Virus record (IMG/VR): IMGVR_UViG_3300030108_000471
Location: 1 to 46,559 of that record
DNA: 46,559 bases
Strand: one strand, 5' to 3'
Source: a virus
Positions within the stretch are counted from its first letter, which is position 1. Each line of letters begins with the position of its first letter. Below are positions 13,227 to 21,895 of the stretch, in pieces. A program made the translations under genes and the position numbers. Under the pieces are notes generated by a model that saw only the letters and a list, made by a program, of their open reading frames with translations, had not been told where the DNA came from and searched no databases.

Positions 13227-15186
13227 GGAAGAAATAAACAGTTGGGACAACCCTGTAACAAACACCAAGATAGGAATAAGTATGAACAATTATTTACCCA
13301 CAGATTACCAAGCATTTATTCATACTTCTAGGTATGCTAGGTGGCTTGATAAAGAAAAACGTAGAGAGTCTTGGCTAGAGACTGTTGAAAGATATATGGA
13401 TAATGTAGTCAGACCTAAGATAGGTGATGATTCATATGTTGATCAAATACGTGACTGTATTTTAAACCTAGAGGTTATGCCATCTATGAGAGCATTAATG
13501 ACTGCAGGGCCAGCATTAAGTAGGGATAACACTGCAGGATATAACTGTAGCTATCTACCTATAGATGACCCCAAGGCTTTTGATGAGGCTATGTTCATCC
13601 TCCTCTGTGGCACTGGTGTTGGCTTCAGTGTTGAGAGGCAGTACATCAATAAGCTCCCTGAAGTCCCTACTCTCTTCCAGAGCGATACCACTATCGTTGT
13701 AAGAGACAGCAAGGAGGGATGGGCTAAGGCGTTTAGACAATTGTTGGCACTCCTATGGGCTGGTGAGATTCCCCAATGGGATACCTCAAAGGTTCGTCCT
13801 GCTGGTGCAAGGCTAAAAACATTTGGTGGTAGGGCTAGTGGTCCTGCACCCTTGATAGACCTATTTAATTTTTCAGTGAAAGTATTCAAAGACGCTCAAG
13901 GTAGAAAACTCTCCAGCATTGAGTGCCATGATATTATGTGCAAGGTTGGTGAAGTGATAGTTATGGGTGGCGTTCGTAGGTCTGCTATGATATCTCTTAG
14001 TAATTTATCTGATGATCGTATGCGTCACGCTAAATCAGGTGCTTGGTGGGAGAATGATCCCCAACGCGCTCTTGCTAATAACTCAGTCTCTTATACAGAA
14101 AAACCAGATGCTATTTCTTTTATGCGTGAGTGGCTGTCTTTGGTAGAATCAGGGAGTGGAGAGCGTGGTATATTCAACCGTGAAGCAAGTAAAAAACAAG
14201 CTAGTAAGTTTGGTAGGAGAGATTCTGATTGGGACTTTGGGACTAATCCATGCAGTGAAATCATACTTAGGCCGTATCAGTTTTGTAACCTTACAGAGGT
14301 TGTGGTCAGGTCTACAGACACTATTGACGATCTTGAAAGGAAAGTCAGAGTTGCAACTATACTTGGAACTATTCAATCTACGTACACCAAGTTCCCATAT
14401 CTGCGAAAAGTGTGGCAGCGTAACACAGAAGAAGAACGTTTGCTTGGTGTGTCACTCACAGGGATAATGGATAATAAATTACTCACCATCAAAAATAAAG
14501 GATTGGAGAAAACTCTTGAACATTTACGTGAAGTTGCTGTTAATGTTAATTCTATGTGGGCTGATCGCTTGGATATTCCCAAGTCCACCTCTATTACCTG
14601 CGTGAAACCAAGTGGAACCGTATCACAACTTGTTGACTCTGCCAGTGGGATACACGCACGTCATTCAAATTATTACATTAGAACCGTTAGAGGAGATAAC
14701 AAAGACCCTCTTACCGCCTTCATGAAAGATCAAGGTATACCTAGTGAGCCTGATGTTATGAAGCCTGATGTAACTACGGTGTTTAGTTTTCCAATGCAAT
14801 CACCACAAGGGGCAGTAACCACAGCAGATCTTACTGCTATTGAACAACTAGAAACTTGGTTGATCTATCAAAGACATTGGTGTGAGCACAAGCCTAGCAT
14901 AACAGTTAATGTTAGAAAAGACGAATGGTTTGAAGTGGGTGCATTTGTATACAAACACTTTGATGAGATGTCAGGTGTATCCTTCTTGCCCTATAACGAA
15001 CACACTTATCAACAGGCACCATACCAAGAGATACAGAGATCAGACTATAAAAAATTATTTGATCTTATGCCAAAAGCTATTGACTGGAGTAAACTTTCAG
15101 GGTATGAAAAAGAGGACACTACCTCTAGCAGTCAGACCTTAGCTTGTACAGGAGATGTTTGTGAGGTGGTAGACATAGGAGCATAA
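13216..15186 (+). CDS. nrdJ: Adenosylcobalamin-dependent (class II, monomeric-type) ribonucleotide reductase
   Basis: The product is 656 residues from the ATG at 13216. It reduces ribonucleotides to deoxyribonucleotides using a B12-generated thiyl radical. Key residues match Lactobacillus RTPR: Cys111 (GYNCSYL), Cys346 and Glu348 (TNPCSEI, thiyl radical and Glu), Cys357 (FCNL), and the C-terminal pair Cys644 and Cys649 (ACTGDVC). The spacings 2, 9 and 5 equal those of C408/E410/C419 and C731/C736. It is somewhat shorter than RTPR (739). Phage growth would depend on host or environmental B12. It overlaps the small upstream gene and is followed by the DUF3310 gene. Confidence 0.95.
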   Translation: MLTREEINSWDNPVTNTKIGISMNNYLPTDYQAFIHTSRYARWLDKEKRRESWLETVERYMDNVVRPKIGDDSYVDQIRDCILNLEVMPSMRALMTAGPALSRDNTAGYNCSYLPIDDPKAFDEAMFILLCGTGVGFSVERQYINKLPEVPTLFQSDTTIVVRDSKEGWAKAFRQLLALLWAGEIPQWDTSKVRPAGARLKTFGGRASGPAPLIDLFNFSVKVFKDAQGRKLSSIECHDIMCKVGEVIVMGGVRRSAMISLSNLSDDRMRHAKSGAWWENDPQRALANNSVSYTEKPDAISFMREWLSLVESGSGERGIFNREASKKQASKFGRRDSDWDFGTNPCSEIILRPYQFCNLTEVVVRSTDTIDDLERKVRVATILGTIQSTYTKFPYLRKVWQRNTEEERLLGVSLTGIMDNKLLTIKNKGLEKTLEHLREVAVNVNSMWADRLDIPKSTSITCVKPSGTVSQLVDSASGIHARHSNYYIRTVRGDNKDPLTAFMKDQGIPSEPDVMKPDVTTVFSFPMQSPQGAVTTADLTAIEQLETWLIYQRHWCEHKPSITVNVRKDEWFEVGAFVYKHFDEMSGVSFLPYNEHTYQQAPYQEIQRSDYKKLFDLMPKAIDWSKLSGYEKEDTTSSSQTLACTGDVCEVVDIGA

Positions 15187-15187
15187 G

Positions 15188-15451
15188 ATGAAATTTAAAA
15201 CAGACAGAGAAACAACACTAACCTTTGATCGCGTCAATAGCCCACCACACTATACGATAGGGGATGGTATAGAATGCATTGAATACATTAAACAAGTCTT
15301 GACACCAGAACAATTTAAGGGTTACTGTCATGGTAATGTAATTAAGTATCAACATCGTCATGGATACAAAGGTAATCCTGTAGAGGACATGGAGAAAGCA
15401 GAATGGTATCTAGAAAAAATGCTAGAAACAATGAGGGAAATGCGAAAGTAA
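15188..15451 (+). CDS. DUF3310 (SaV-like) protein, nucleotide-kinase-type annotation
   Basis: The product is 87 residues. The core VNSPPHYTIGDGIECIEYI, then GNVIKYQHRHGYKGNPVEDMEKAEWYL, is the DUF3310 signature found in many phages, often next to nucleotide metabolism genes. Database names such as nucleotide kinase exist for it, but I know of no firm biochemical proof. It begins one base after the RNR stop. Confidence 0.82.
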   Translation: MKFKTDRETTLTFDRVNSPPHYTIGDGIECIEYIKQVLTPEQFKGYCHGNVIKYQHRHGYKGNPVEDMEKAEWYLEKMLETMREMRK

Positions 15452-15636
15452 AACCTTTTGATCAAGGTAAAGTGGCTTTTATAACTGGTAATCTGGGCAA
15501 TCCTTACGAACAGAATACCAAGAATAACAGGGAGTGGGAGATGGGTTTTAACAAAGCCTATTTCTTTAACTTAGAGAGAGTTAAAGAGAATGAAAGAAAA
15601 AACAATAAGTCTCGAACAAGAGGCAAAGAAATATAA
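15403..15636 (+). CDS. Small conserved phage protein with NPY...GFNKAYFFNL motif
   Basis: The product is 77 residues, overlapping the DUF3310 gene by 49 bases; GGAG at 15391 supports the ATG at 15403. The core GNPYEQNTKNNREWEMGFNK followed by AYFFNLERVKE is a pattern seen in many marine phage proteins next to DUF3310. No function is known. The C-terminus is basic. Confidence 0.68.
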   Translation: MVSRKNARNNEGNAKVKPFDQGKVAFITGNLGNPYEQNTKNNREWEMGFNKAYFFNLERVKENERKNNKSRTRGKEI

Positions 15637-15805
15637 GAAACTACGACAGGCTAAACCACAAAAAGATAGACCATTAACAGCACGTATTTACCTTGCAGGA
15701 CAGGCTCTTGCAGGGTTACTTGCGTCTAATAGTGGTCGTGCTAGAGTTAATGATATAAAACATGAGGCTTTTGAGTGGGCAGATAAAATGTTAGAAGATG
15801 ATTAA
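15590..15805 (+). CDS. Small helical phage protein
   Basis: The product is 71 residues. A charged helix (ISLEQEAKKYKKLRQAKP) is followed by DRPLTARIYLAGQALAGLLA and an acidic end. It is the last gene of the + strand arm. Its stop codon touches the stop of the converging - strand gene with no spacer. Function unknown. Confidence 0.62.
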   Translation: MKEKTISLEQEAKKYKKLRQAKPQKDRPLTARIYLAGQALAGLLASNSGRARVNDIKHEAFEWADKMLEDD

Positions 15806-18800
15806 TTATTTGATTGCCCTTGAAAAAAGTTCGTCGTAATATTTTAATAGCGTCTTAATCCTGTTGAGGTTCTCAAGACCATCTTCCTGATTTAGTAAGT
15901 CCTTTACCTCTCCCTCTAGACCAAGTGCGTCCATAATTTTTTTTATCTTATCTTTATCTTTTCCAGATAATACCTTGACTAAATTAAGTTCGCTTGGTAA
16001 TCCATTTTCTAGAGCCTTTTCAACATTCTCTCTAACCTCTGCCCTCATATTTTCTAAAACTTCTTGTTTAAATTGTAAGTCTTCTTTAAAGTAGGTAGGG
16101 TTCTTTTTTAATGCTCTGAGGGCTGCTATCTCAAAGTATGGTGCAGCTATAGCATCCATTCTATTTTTTACCTCTGCAGGACCAGAGAATCTTATCGCCT
16201 CCCAATATTTTTCTCCCGCAGCATTCATCATTTGTTCTACAACATTAGGAATACTAAGCCCTCTTACACCAAGGAGTATTTTACCCACATCAGGCACAAA
16301 GTCAAAACCCCTTGTAGGTGTAGCTCTTTTCTCAAAAGGTTCTGGAGTTGTTATAATATTATCTATATACTTAAATATTTGATTTAAGTTTTGATTACCT
16401 TGACGTAGATCAGGGTTTAGATTACCATCAGTTACCAAACCTACAACCTGATTTATAGGATCAAGAGGTCTTGTTACACCCTGTATAGGTCTTGCTAACA
16501 CGGTTAAACCAATGTTCATAAGAGACTCTGGTAAGTTCTCCGAATCCAAAAGCTCTTGCCCAACTTGCCTTATAGTCTCACCTATATCATCTAAATCTCT
16601 AACTGCTTGACCACCTATTTGTAAACCTAACTCAGTTAGCAAACTCTTTGGAACTTGCTTTCTATCAAAATCTCTTATGTCTTTACTGTCTCCCAAACCA
16701 TGTGCAAGTATTTGAGACATTAATCTCATGGTAGATACAGGCCAATCGAAAGTTCTATCTTGAATACTTCCATCAGGCAGTTGATCTTGATTGTAGGCTA
16801 GATTATTATTTATTCTATCTTTAGCACCTCCCTTAGATTCTAAACCTATATACAAAGCAGTATAAAATGTGGCAATCTTACCTAAATCTTCTGCACCTGT
16901 TGGCGTTGTATAGTCTAAGTTTTTACCTGTAGCTCTTCTATAAGTGTGAAAGATAGCATTTACACCAATTAAATCTCCCATAGTAGCCACAGTGGTATTA
17001 AAAAAACTACCAAAAGGTATTGCAAAACCTAATGGGGTTCTGTTAGTAAGTCTTTCTATCTCTGTAGCACTTGATCTTAATGCACTATTACCAGGAAGCG
17101 TTGACCAATTAACAGAGGCTGTCTCTCTCATTGCACGATAAGCTGCCCTATCTAAGGCATTTTGAAACTTATCTTTGGTCATAAGAACTGAGGCATTTGG
17201 TTTAGCAAAAAACTTTTCTGGACTCATACCGTAAGCCCTCATAATCTCTTGATTTAAGTTTGAGCCAAAAGTCCAACGCTTTGTCAGTTCGTCTTGTAAT
17301 CTTACAAGTGTTATTGTTTGTGCACCTTTTGTGGCTGCATCAACACCTTTATATAAAATGTTTGCCTTGTCTAAATTAAAATCTGAAAGAGCATCCCTGA
17401 CACCCCCATCTCCAGACACATCTCTAAACAGTTTTGCAGCTACATCAGGTCTTAATGAAAGTATCTTATTCGCGTACTCTATAGGTATATCAGGAGAGAC
17501 AACATCTAAAGATCTACGAATAGAACCACCAAATGATCCATACGCCCTGTTAAAATATTTTTCTGCTGCTTCTTCATTACGTACAATCTTTGCTAGGCCA
17601 GCCTGAGTTAAATCTATTGATGCAGTAAATAGATCTGCTGCAGTATTTATACTGACAAGTGCAGCAAAACCTTTGATGTTTGCACCTGTGGTTGATAAGT
17701 GAGATGTTAAAAGTCTTTTGTAAACAGATAAAGCAAACTGCAGTTTCTTGGGATTTCTATCAGGTTTCTCTCCTTTTAAGAGTTTTATTGCATCCTCTTC
17801 AGATAAAACACCATCAGATATATCTATAGAATCTTCTATGGTTCTAAGTAAATCCTGAACCATTTTTAAAGATCGACCAGCTTCCGTAGTTTGATTCACA
17901 AGGTGTGCTTTTAAAGTTTTACTTGTGGCATCACTACCCTGCGTGACTTTTCCATCCTCATCTATAAATCTTAGTTTATACCCAGTGTCCTTTTCAAATT
18001 TATTTACAAGCTCTGAAACTTTTTCGTTAGGAAGAAAATCTAGAGTTTGTGCTAGTACTGCTGTCTTCGTCCCATACTTCTCTATTAATGCTTCATGTGC
18101 AGTAAAGCCAGCATCCTTCAGAGCTTTACCATATGCAGGTGCGTCTTTAGATGGATCTCCCAAAAAAAGATATTTATAAAAAGCATTTGTAACTTGACTA
18201 TCAGTATACCTGTGTCCTTCTTTTCTAATAATTTCATCTGCCTTATCTTTAAGTTCTTGCCAGACTAAAAAGTTTTTAGTGTCTCCTTTTAACAACCCAA
18301 AGTTTTCATCAACAGCATCCACTTTTATTTTTGAGGCTACATCATCTCTTAAATCTTTTTCAGCCTGTTCTAAACTTACCTCTAAAAGAGTTTCATCAAA
18401 CTTTTTATATGCAAGAAATGTATCTGCCAGCGGTCCTCTACGTAGTTCTTTTACAGAAGCACCTAAACCTACCATTGTAGGGATTACAAATAGTGTACCT
18501 ATTCCTGCTATTTGAGTTTGAGTTTTATTATACTCATCTTGTGCATTTGTGTCTATAAGTTGTGCCTGATAAAGAACGTCAACACCAGAGGCAAACAAAG
18601 CATCAGCAGTGGCGTAAGGCATAGCTTTTGCAACAGCGGTAGTTATGTTTCTTAATGCAGTTTCTTTTGCTACACCCTGTGCAATTTGATTCCTATACGC
18701 TTGTGTGGTAAGTGCTCTATAGGCCGCTGTAGAGGCTTTAGTTGCACCTGCTGAAAACAGTTTACCTAATCCTAACGACAGGATTGTAGTGGGATCATAT

Positions 18801-19414
18801 ACGACAGCCTTTGTGTAGTCAAATATAGCGTCTGCCATTTCAGGCCAAGTACCATCACCAGTAAATGCATTATCCATCTTATCAAATAACGTATACCCTG
18901 CACCCAATTTTGCTTTTATTTCATCACTAGAACTCATACCGTAAACTAGTTCATTAGCAACAGTTACAGATTGACCAGCAGCAAAAGATCTTTGATAGTT
19001 TTGATAGATTTCAAAAACTTTTTCGTCACTCATTTGTCTATAGTCTAAACCACTCAAACCACCTATTGCTGCACCAGTTAAACCCGAAACAGTTCTTCTG
19101 GCTTTTGTTAGTGCACCTCTAGGTGTAAATCTAGCCTCAAGACTTGACCTAACGATTTCCATTAGACGTGGATCAGCCAACACATCTTCTTTTACAAGAC
19201 CATCTGCATACTCTTCATCAATAAAATTTAGATCAACAAGCTCCTCCTCTGTTTTTTCTCTATCAAAAAAAATAACTCCTGGCTCTTTTACTTTTGGTTG
19301 CTCTAAAGTTGTAGATTGAACAGGATCAGGCTGTGGAGAAAATGTAATTATTTTAGGCTCTTTATATATTTTCTTTGGAGCACTAGGTATTTCTATTACG
19401 CCTGGTTCCGACAC
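15806..19414 (-). CDS. Large internal virion (ejection-type) protein
   Basis: The product is 1202 residues from a GTG start at 19414; an AAGGAG lies about 10 bases upstream. It is the last gene of the structural operon. The N-terminal 70 residues are Pro-rich and disordered-looking. A Gly/Ala-rich hydrophobic stretch near 110-125 (TVSGLTGAAIGGLSG) and another near 300-330 could contact membrane. The rest is long helices with Lys/Glu. Length, place and composition fit the large internal virion proteins that podoviruses eject to make a channel for DNA. No lytic transglycosylase motif was seen. Confidence 0.65.
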   Translation of the reverse strand: MSEPGVIEIPSAPKKIYKEPKIITFSPQPDPVQSTTLEQPKVKEPGVIFFDREKTEEELVDLNFIDEEYADGLVKEDVLADPRLMEIVRSSLEARFTPRGALTKARRTVSGLTGAAIGGLSGLDYRQMSDEKVFEIYQNYQRSFAAGQSVTVANELVYGMSSSDEIKAKLGAGYTLFDKMDNAFTGDGTWPEMADAIFDYTKAVVYDPTTILSLGLGKLFSAGATKASTAAYRALTTQAYRNQIAQGVAKETALRNITTAVAKAMPYATADALFASGVDVLYQAQLIDTNAQDEYNKTQTQIAGIGTLFVIPTMVGLGASVKELRRGPLADTFLAYKKFDETLLEVSLEQAEKDLRDDVASKIKVDAVDENFGLLKGDTKNFLVWQELKDKADEIIRKEGHRYTDSQVTNAFYKYLFLGDPSKDAPAYGKALKDAGFTAHEALIEKYGTKTAVLAQTLDFLPNEKVSELVNKFEKDTGYKLRFIDEDGKVTQGSDATSKTLKAHLVNQTTEAGRSLKMVQDLLRTIEDSIDISDGVLSEEDAIKLLKGEKPDRNPKKLQFALSVYKRLLTSHLSTTGANIKGFAALVSINTAADLFTASIDLTQAGLAKIVRNEEAAEKYFNRAYGSFGGSIRRSLDVVSPDIPIEYANKILSLRPDVAAKLFRDVSGDGGVRDALSDFNLDKANILYKGVDAATKGAQTITLVRLQDELTKRWTFGSNLNQEIMRAYGMSPEKFFAKPNASVLMTKDKFQNALDRAAYRAMRETASVNWSTLPGNSALRSSATEIERLTNRTPLGFAIPFGSFFNTTVATMGDLIGVNAIFHTYRRATGKNLDYTTPTGAEDLGKIATFYTALYIGLESKGGAKDRINNNLAYNQDQLPDGSIQDRTFDWPVSTMRLMSQILAHGLGDSKDIRDFDRKQVPKSLLTELGLQIGGQAVRDLDDIGETIRQVGQELLDSENLPESLMNIGLTVLARPIQGVTRPLDPINQVVGLVTDGNLNPDLRQGNQNLNQIFKYIDNIITTPEPFEKRATPTRGFDFVPDVGKILLGVRGLSIPNVVEQMMNAAGEKYWEAIRFSGPAEVKNRMDAIAAPYFEIAALRALKKNPTYFKEDLQFKQEVLENMRAEVRENVEKALENGLPSELNLVKVLSGKDKDKIKKIMDALGLEGEVKDLLNQEDGLENLNRIKTLLKYYDELFSRAIK

Positions 19415-20482
19415 TTAATTAGTCTCCTTCTTTTTTGCTGTTAATCTAAAAATATCTCCAGAAAACATACCATTTTCATCTGGTAGCTCTACAATCGTAC
19501 CTGGTGCAAAAATGCCCAACTTTCCAAGTTGTTGTGCCATCTTCATACTAGAAACTTGTGGATAAATTACCTCTGTCGGATCAAACAAATCGCTTCCTTT
19601 TAGTCTAGCAAAAGAGTCTTGTTGCAGAAGTTTTTGAGTTATAGCGTTACCATATAAATCTAGTAGTGCCAAGGGATCTTGTGCTGAGGCTGCTATACCT
19701 TCATCAAGTAAATCTAATCTATCTGTATTTATTTTAAGTTCCTTTTGCTGTTCTTCTGAAAGTTTTATCCCAGCATCTATAAGTTTGTTAAATTTTCCTA
19801 TCTCTTTTTGTAAAAGACGTTTTTCCTTTCTTGCATCATTTAACAAAAAGTTTTTAACTATCTTATCAAAATCTTGTATCTCTTCGGCGCTAACTGGTGA
19901 AACAAATGTACCTTGTGTTGGAGGAGAAGCAGCACCAGGGATAAGTCTCTTAGGTATATTTGCAAGAAATTCTTTTGCAGTTTCAGATAATTCTCTACCT
20001 AGTATTTCTCCAATTTTATTTGGATCAATACCAACTTCAGTAGAGTTTTCCACAACAACGTCTTTTAGTATGCCAGCAACAATTTTCGTAGGGTACGTTT
20101 TTCCTGCTTCTTCATATTTTTTAAAATCTTCATCAATAAGTTTTGCTAATTTAGTAAATACTGTATTATCTCCTGATGCATAAATTCTTGCTAACTCATC
20201 ATCAAGAACCCCTGTTCCCTCTGGATCAAAAGTATTTTTTATCCTCTCCATAGCAGCCCTATTTGCCGCAGCTTTTGCACTATCTTTGGAAGGAGTGCCA
20301 CCAAGTTTACCTTCTAAAGCAGCTAGTGTAAGTTTATCCTCAAGAGTGTCTTTTCTTCGTCTTTGATAAAGTTCCTCTTCTAACTCAGCTTGACGTTCTA
20401 GTTCAGCAAGTCTGTCAGCAGCAGCCTGTCTACTAAGTTGTACCTTTCGTAGACCTACAAATGTACCTAATGGTAATGCCAT
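19415..20482 (-). CDS. Helical virion-associated protein
   Basis: The product is 355 residues with GGAGG before the ATG. The N-terminal ~80 residues form an Arg/Glu/Leu coiled coil (RLAELERQAELEEELYQRRR). Helical and charged segments follow, and a beta-rich end (GIFAPGTIVELPDENGMFSG). Its place between the hydrolase and the giant internal protein suggests an internal virion or tail-associated role. No family is recognised with certainty. Confidence 0.6.
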   Translation of the reverse strand: MALPLGTFVGLRKVQLSRQAAADRLAELERQAELEEELYQRRRKDTLEDKLTLAALEGKLGGTPSKDSAKAAANRAAMERIKNTFDPEGTGVLDDELARIYASGDNTVFTKLAKLIDEDFKKYEEAGKTYPTKIVAGILKDVVVENSTEVGIDPNKIGEILGRELSETAKEFLANIPKRLIPGAASPPTQGTFVSPVSAEEIQDFDKIVKNFLLNDARKEKRLLQKEIGKFNKLIDAGIKLSEEQQKELKINTDRLDLLDEGIAASAQDPLALLDLYGNAITQKLLQQDSFARLKGSDLFDPTEVIYPQVSSMKMAQQLGKLGIFAPGTIVELPDENGMFSGDIFRLTAKKKETN

Positions 20483-20483
20483 G

Positions 20484-21011
20484 TTACTCCTCCATCCTCG
20501 CCATCAAACCCTCTTTAGGTTTCTCCTCTGCCACAGGCTCTTCCATCATGGGTTCCTCTGGCACATCTTCAGGTTCTTCTATTTTTTCTACTGTTTCTTC
20601 TGGACTAATATCCATTTCAGAAAGCATTTTTCTAGCACGTAAAACATCTCTATTATATCTAACTGCAGCCTTACCTTCTCTATCCTCAAGTCCCTCATCA
20701 TACTCTATACCCGCAGCATCTGCAGCAGACTTAATGAACTCGTGTATGATTGGTCCAATAATTAAACTAACATCAACGCTATGAACACCAGCTAACACAG
20801 CAGTTCTCAAAAGACCTTCTGTAACTGCAACGACACTTATACCATTTTCAAGAAAGAACAGTATAGACTCTACAGCCTCTGCATTATTAATTCTTTCTAG
20901 GTGAACTAAAGCAGCTTGCTCTGGATCAACCAACTCTGGAGGATTCTCGTATGGCATGTTTCCTGGCTCTGTCGTTAAAGACTGCCCTGGTATTGGTCTT
21001 TCAAAAATCAT
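20484..21011 (-). CDS. Conserved virion-region protein with acidic tail
   Basis: The product is 175 residues with an ATGA overlap with the hydrolase gene. A helical hydrophobic middle (AVESILFFLENGISVVAVTE and LAGVHSVDVSLIIGPIIHEF) is followed by a Glu/Pro-rich tail. Similar proteins occur near internal virion genes of marine podoviruses. Function unknown; it may be an internal head protein. Confidence 0.6.
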   Translation of the reverse strand: MIFERPIPGQSLTTEPGNMPYENPPELVDPEQAALVHLERINNAEAVESILFFLENGISVVAVTEGLLRTAVLAGVHSVDVSLIIGPIIHEFIKSAADAAGIEYDEGLEDREGKAAVRYNRDVLRARKMLSEMDISPEETVEKIEEPEDVPEEPMMEEPVAEEKPKEGLMARMEE

Positions 21012-21880
21012 GACTCACCCTCTTTATCAACCTTATTACTTTTAATCCAAGCAAGCCCATCATAAGATTTGTTATTATCGGCATTACCAAATAAATGAGA
21101 ACCTATTTTTACAGTTCCCCGTTCTCTACTCTTCATGTCATCTAACCAATCAGGTTTTCTAACGCTTTCATTTAAATAATGAGTTGCACCTTTTGTAGCA
21201 TCTTTGTAATTACCTGATAGTATAGCATTAGCGGCTTTATAAGAATCCTCACTAGGCTTCATTTCTGCCCCTAGCATATCTTTACCTTGCTCTCCTTCTG
21301 CGTAACCTGTCCAACTATTCCAAGCAGAAAACTGACCTTCTTTTAATATTACACCCCTTATATCATTACCAAAATTACCTGCAGCCGCTCTATTAGCTAT
21401 TACCGCACCCACTGCAATTTTACCTTTATAAGGTTCTATCCCTGCTTCTGCTTCAATAGTACGAGCTAATATTTCAACTTCAGACATTTCATCAGGGTCA
21501 TCATATATTTCAACATTGGAGGTAGGGTATGATACTTTTGCACCTAAAGCCTGTTTAGACATTTCTTCTTGATCATCTTTTGAGTCTACTGAGGTATCAA
21601 TATCTTGCCCTTGATAGTAGTCTGGTGCTTTAGGAGAGGGTTCTTTCTCTGATAAATCTTTCCTAAGCATTTTTCCATACCTAGCACCTAAACTATTTGC
21701 AGAAACTCTAACTTGTGATAATTTTGCACCTAATTCTTCTGCTTCCTCAAGCCCTGTTTCCTGCATTGTTTTTTTATAAACATCAAGATCAGCCTTTTTT
21801 GGACGCATCCCTAACGCCTCACTTCTTTTGGGGGTAGGTGGTGTAGGTGGTCTAGGTCTAAGTTGTGCTGCATAACTCAT
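21008..21880 (-). CDS. SleB/CwlJ-type cell-wall hydrolase (virion lysin or endolysin)
   Basis: The product is 290 residues. The first ~120 are charged linker. The hydrolase domain from ~135 to 265 has the SleB/Hydrolase_2 pattern: ILARTIEAEAG with probable catalytic Glu145, AVGAVIANRAAAGNFGNDIRG, KEGQFSAWNSW and GATHYLN. It should cleave the glycan strand of peptidoglycan. The long N-terminal part and its place among internal virion genes suggest it rides in the virion, but it could also be the endolysin. CGGAG precedes the ATG. Confidence 0.78.
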   Translation of the reverse strand: MSYAAQLRPRPPTPPTPKRSEALGMRPKKADLDVYKKTMQETGLEEAEELGAKLSQVRVSANSLGARYGKMLRKDLSEKEPSPKAPDYYQGQDIDTSVDSKDDQEEMSKQALGAKVSYPTSNVEIYDDPDEMSEVEILARTIEAEAGIEPYKGKIAVGAVIANRAAAGNFGNDIRGVILKEGQFSAWNSWTGYAEGEQGKDMLGAEMKPSEDSYKAANAILSGNYKDATKGATHYLNESVRKPDWLDDMKSRERGTVKIGSHLFGNADNNKSYDGLAWIKSNKVDKEGES

Positions 21881-21895
21881 TAGTATTATCTCCGT

